A DNA stretch of 64,000 bases from an uncultured Eubacteriales bacterium (GTDB lineage Bacteria; Bacillota; Clostridia; Christensenellales; Borkfalkiaceae). The notes beneath the pieces are model-generated. The model was not told where the DNA came from. It saw nothing but the letters and a program-made list of their open reading frames with translations, and did no database searches. Location: the NCBI GenBank assembly GCA_905209085.1, contig CAJLRM010000003.1:186001-250000 (forward strand), written 5' to 3'. Position 1 is the stretch's first letter. Each line of letters starts with the position of its first letter. Positions 61,109 through 64,000 of this stretch are shown piece after piece. Made by a program: the position numbers and the translations under genes.

Positions 61109-61759
61109 AAGGCGCGTTACCGCTCTTGAAAACGCGCGACAAATAACGCTTTGAACGCGAGCGGAAAGGGTTTCATAAACGAAGACCTTTGAGAAGACGC
61201 CGCCCGAAAGGAAGGATTCGCCGTAAGAGGGATTTGAAAAAGGCGGACTACGCCTTAAAAATCGGAAAAAAATATTTTAACAGAGCTTTATCGACGGAAA
61301 CGGGAATTTACTGACACGTAAATTCCCGTTTTTGCTATGAGAGAACAAGGCGGGGCAGATTTATGCGCCCGCCTTGTAAAATCCGTCGGCCATACCGGTG
61401 GAGGACTTTATTTTCGAAGGAAAACGCCCCGCGAGGGGATACGGGATGCGGAAGCGTTATCCGTTAAAGTAGGCTGCGAGCGCGGCAGGGGCGATTCAAA
61501 CTCCATACAAAACGGATAGCCCTCCGTTAGGCCGTTTCGTCGATACCGGGCGGGAAAAAGCGCGGAGGCAAATTTTTAGCTTGGGCGAGGCAATGCGGTG
61601 AGAGGGGGAGCGCCGTTGTTTATATTCACGCTCTTAAAGGGAGCTTGCAAAAAGTATGAGTCAGACCCGTCGTTAGGATTTTTGGGCAAAAAACGCGAAA
61701 ACGCCGCCGCGTTATCCTGTTTGGAAATTTTTGTTCCGAACGAATTTTAGGGACGCGGA
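61109..61759. other. Intergenic region between convergent GH65 and AraC genes
   Basis: 651 bp. It contains a strong terminator at 61299-61335. The region 61336-61759 shows no supported gene or structure. Confidence 0.6.
61299..61335 (+). terminator. Terminator of the ABC/GH65 operon
   Basis: AACGGGAATTTA (61299-61310) pairs perfectly with TAAATTCCCGTT (61319-61330), loop CTGACACG, followed by TTTG. The A-rich side also gives partial function on the other strand. Confidence 0.85.
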
Positions 61760-62566
61760 TTAGGAACGGGACTGATTTTCGTATAGGGATTGTTCGGAGG
61801 AAAAGACGACGTTGGAGCGCAGCTGACGCCTGTACTGCGCAGGCGTCACGTCCATATTTTTCTTGAACTGTTTAATGAAGAGAGAGGTGCAGGCAAAGCC
61901 GCATTGATAGCCGATCTCCGTCACGGAGGCGTGGGAATTGGCGAGCAGCGTTTTGGCGTATTCGAGCCGCTTGATGATGACATACTGCTTGGGGGGAATC
62001 CCCATCGCGTTTTTAAAGATGTGTCGGAAGCGGTGGTAGGAATAATTGGTGATATTGGCGAGCTGTTCGGGCGTGATTTCGGTGAGGAAATATTCGTTGA
62101 TGTAATTGATCGCCTGCTCCAAAACGTCCTGATGGGGGGACGCTTTATCCAGACAGGAAGAAGTGCGCTTGATTTCCACGATGACGTTGCCCAAAAGATT
62201 GGAAATGACGGAAACAAAATCCTCCCGCCTGTCCTTGAATTCCGCGGAAACGAATTTGAGGTAGTTCATCACGTTGCGGTTTTCGTCCGCATAGCTTCCC
62301 GCGGGGATTTCGCCCTCTTCTCTGTCCAGCGTGAAACCGATGCAGAGGATCTTGCAATTTTCTTCGTGCACGTCGTTGTGCTTGGTGTGCGGAGGAATGA
62401 CGACGTAATGGTTCCGTTCGTAAGAGAATTCTTGTTCCCCGATGAGGCAATGTCCCTTTCCCGTATAATAATAAACCAATTCATAGCATTTGTGCGTGTG
62501 AAAGGGAATGTTATAATCGATCGGATCCGTTCGTTTGAAATAAAAATTTACGTTAATATTATTCAT
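61760..62566 (-). CDS. AraC-family regulator with cupin domain
   Basis: 268 aa from MNNINVNF (GGGAG 9 bases upstream). The N-terminal cupin is PFHTHKCYELVYYYTGKGHCLIGEQEFSYERNHYVVIPPHTKHND. The C-terminal AraC HTHs are ITPEQLANITNYSYHRFRHIFKNAMGIPPKQYV and VTEIGYQCGFACTSLFIKQFKKNMDVTPAQYRR. It is divergent from the binding-protein gene at 62755, so it most likely regulates that transporter in response to a sugar. A frame start 19 codons upstream lacks a ribosome binding site. Confidence 0.9.
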   Translation of the reverse strand: MNNINVNFYFKRTDPIDYNIPFHTHKCYELVYYYTGKGHCLIGEQEFSYERNHYVVIPPHTKHNDVHEENCKILCIGFTLDREEGEIPAGSYADENRNVMNYLKFVSAEFKDRREDFVSVISNLLGNVIVEIKRTSSCLDKASPHQDVLEQAINYINEYFLTEITPEQLANITNYSYHRFRHIFKNAMGIPPKQYVIIKRLEYAKTLLANSHASVTEIGYQCGFACTSLFIKQFKKNMDVTPAQYRRQLRSNVVFSSEQSLYENQSRS

Positions 62567-62754
62567 GTTTTCTCCCAAATCGCGCAAAAATCCTGCAAAT
62601 CCTTCTGAAAAGAATGATAGCACGTTTTTCGGGGAAAGTAAAGGCGTTTTGTCAGATTAGCCAAAAATTTATATAATTTAGCCCCAACAATATATCATTG
62701 GCGGAAATGTAGTGATATGATAAAAATACGAAATCAAAAAGGAGGTGACGGGAA

Positions 62755-64000
62755 TTGACCGATCAGAAAATGCAAAAAGCAAAGCGGGCGGGAATTATCG
62801 CCTTAGCCGCCGTCATCTGCGCTTTCAGCATCGTTCCCTTCATCGATGCAGGCTCCTCGTCGGGCAAAGTGCGCCTGGTGGTGGATCTGCACGGCTACAC
62901 GCCTTCGACGAACCGCACGCCTACCGCCGATTCGCCCGACGTGTTCAACTCCACTTATTACATCGCGGAGGCGTTTATGGAGGAAAACCCGGACGTGGAG
63001 ATCGTCTGGGCGCGCACGAAGCCCGTCGGCGGCATGGACGCCGAAGTGGCGCAGTGGTTTACCACGCAGATCGCGGGAGGCACCGTACCCGCCATAGCGT
63101 TCAGCTGGGGCACCCGCTATCAGGACCGGGACTGGTATCTCCCGCTCGACGAGTACCTCGATTCGCCGTGGGAATACGAGGGCGGATATGCGACGTGGAA
63201 GGACGTTTTCCGGGATTATCTTTGGGAATCCAACTCCGTTATCAACGCGCGCGGCGAAACGGTGGCGATCCCTCTGACCGTCTATCCCGGCGCCTCCACC
63301 GGGTACTTCTATAACAAGACGGCGTTTTCCGCAGCGGGCATTGAGGAAGTGCCCGTCACCTGGGGACAATTCGTGACCGCGACGGAAAAGTTAGAAGAAA
63401 AGGGCTATGTGGGCGTCGCGCCCTGGCTGTACTTCGACACCACCACCACTTTTGACGCCTGGGTGTTCATTTCCGTCATGTCGCCCGCCTATGCGGGCGC
63501 TTTGATGGACGTCATCGACTACGACGGCAACGGCATTATGAGTTCCGCGGAGCAGGCGCGGGCCTGCCTCGAAGGCGTGTTTTCCACGAGCCACGAGTAT
63601 ACGAAGGATATGTACCGCAACCTCAAATATTATTACACCCATATGCTGAAAACGGGTTGGGCGTCCATCGATTACAACGCGCAGTGGCTCAACGGTACGG
63701 TGGGGATCCGCGAGGAAGGGCTTTGGGCGATCCCGTCCGAGAACTCCAACGTGGTGAGAAATTTCGATTACGGCGTTTTCGTGGCGCCCCTGGTGTCCAC
63801 GGATACCTCTCCCTACGTCAAGGACGTCGAGTTTTCCAACGGACCTTACAACCCCGCGCCCGATCTCGCCGTGAACATCATGAAAGCGGCGGTGGAGGGC
63901 AAGCCCGAGGTCCTGGATGCGGCGCTCAGGTTTTTGAAGTACCTGTCGAAACCGGAAAACGTTTCGCTCGTCTGCATCGAAAATTCGGGCGTTTTAGGAG
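62755..64000 (+). CDS. Extracellular sugar-binding protein of an ABC transporter (3' end outside window)
   Basis: The frame is open from TTG 62755 to the window end (415 codons). GGAGGTG lies 7 bases before the TTG, while the nearest ATG (62770) is 22 bases away, so the TTG start is chosen. Residues about 10-30 form a signal/anchor helix (AGIIALAAVICAFSIVPF) without a lipobox Cys. Binding-protein features are EAFMEENPDVEIVW, GGTVPAIAFSWGTRYQDRDWYLPLDEYL, YFYNKTAFSAAGIEEVPVTWGQF and ALRFLKYLSKPENV. An EF-hand-like loop DYDGNGIMSSAE occurs near residue 262, as in the 55341 protein. It is presumably followed by permease genes beyond the window. Confidence 0.9.
   Translation, partial: MTDQKMQKAKRAGIIALAAVICAFSIVPFIDAGSSSGKVRLVVDLHGYTPSTNRTPTADSPDVFNSTYYIAEAFMEENPDVEIVWARTKPVGGMDAEVAQWFTTQIAGGTVPAIAFSWGTRYQDRDWYLPLDEYLDSPWEYEGGYATWKDVFRDYLWESNSVINARGETVAIPLTVYPGASTGYFYNKTAFSAAGIEEVPVTWGQFVTATEKLEEKGYVGVAPWLYFDTTTTFDAWVFISVMSPAYAGALMDVIDYDGNGIMSSAEQARACLEGVFSTSHEYTKDMYRNLKYYYTHMLKTGWASIDYNAQWLNGTVGIREEGLWAIPSENSNVVRNFDYGVFVAPLVSTDTSPYVKDVEFSNGPYNPAPDLAVNIMKAAVEGKPEVLDAALRFLKYLSKPENVSLVCIENSGVLG

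Noticed and set aside
1..64000. CRISPR arrays, rRNA genes, insertion sequences
   Set aside because: No regularly spaced repeats, no rRNA signature and no transposase frame were seen anywhere in the window.

Overview
The window looks like chromosomal DNA of an anaerobic, carbohydrate-fermenting member of the Bacillota (Clostridia side). The reasons are a group-B-type [FeFe] hydrogenase, AddAB recombination nuclease, a tilS-hpt pair, YesM/YesN-type two-component genes, LytTR/DUF3021, strong Shine-Dalgarno sites, many TTGACA/TATAAT promoters and U-tailed terminators. Coding DNA is GC-rich with GCG/GGC/GAC-rich codons. Spacers and a few accessory patches (about 7.56-8.48 kb, 19.2-21.4 kb and 30.9-31.6 kb) are clearly more AT-rich. 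A Christensenellales-type gut clostridium would fit, but the sequence here does not prove it.

Layout. 0-9 kb: end of an unrecognised gene, [FeFe] hydrogenase, MATE transporter, tilS-hpt, a TetR regulator and an XRE-HTH/transmembrane regulator. 9-18.8 kb: a lipoprotein, addB-addA behind two tandem promoters lying in an 80-bp repeat, a membrane protein and a PRC-barrel-like protein. 19.0-21.4 kb: tRNA-Gln(CTG) followed by a small decayed integrative element (integrase remnant, membrane protein, two convergent XRE repressor-like genes, an operator-rich promoter, three small unknown genes). 21.4-25.4 kb: hexuronate catabolism (uxaC remnant, uxuA, SDR-type uxuB, kdgA, kdgK) directly downstream of that element. 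25.9-28.2 kb: AraC regulator, small zinc-ribbon-like protein and GH27 alpha-galactosidase (minus strand). 28.5-30.8 kb: ribokinase-like kinase plus LacI regulator behind a perfect 24-bp operator. 30.9-35.1 kb: Cys-rich protein, XRE regulator, SIMPL protein and GH78-like glycosidase. 35.7-40.3 kb: a dlt-like cassette (adenylation enzyme, carrier protein, MBOAT, SGNH protein). 40.5-41.5 kb: LytTR/DUF3021 pair. 42.4-50.0 kb: two paralogous beta-helix glycosidase lipoproteins and a 975-aa surface protein. 50.2-53.1 kb: YesN/YesM pair. 53.8-54.8 kb: a sensor-like membrane protein with no kinase domain. 55.3-61.1 kb: sugar ABC transporter (binding protein plus two permeases) with a GH65 phosphorylase/hydrolase. 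61.8-64.0 kb: AraC regulator divergent from a second binding protein that runs off the window.

Taken together, most of the right-hand 40 kb is for sensing, binding, cutting and catabolising plant or host glycans: secreted beta-helix enzymes and carbohydrate-binding lipoproteins outside, CUT1-type import, intracellular GH27/GH65/GH78, sugar kinases and the hexuronate-KDG route to pyruvate and glyceraldehyde-3-phosphate. The two most unusual features are these. First, the hexuronate operon has lost the front two-thirds of uxaC to a phage-like element, whose repressor-controlled promoter now appears to read into uxuA-uxuB-kdgA-kdgK. Second, the dlt-like cassette has an adenylation enzyme lacking the conserved Asp that holds the amino group of D-alanine, suggesting a different surface modification.
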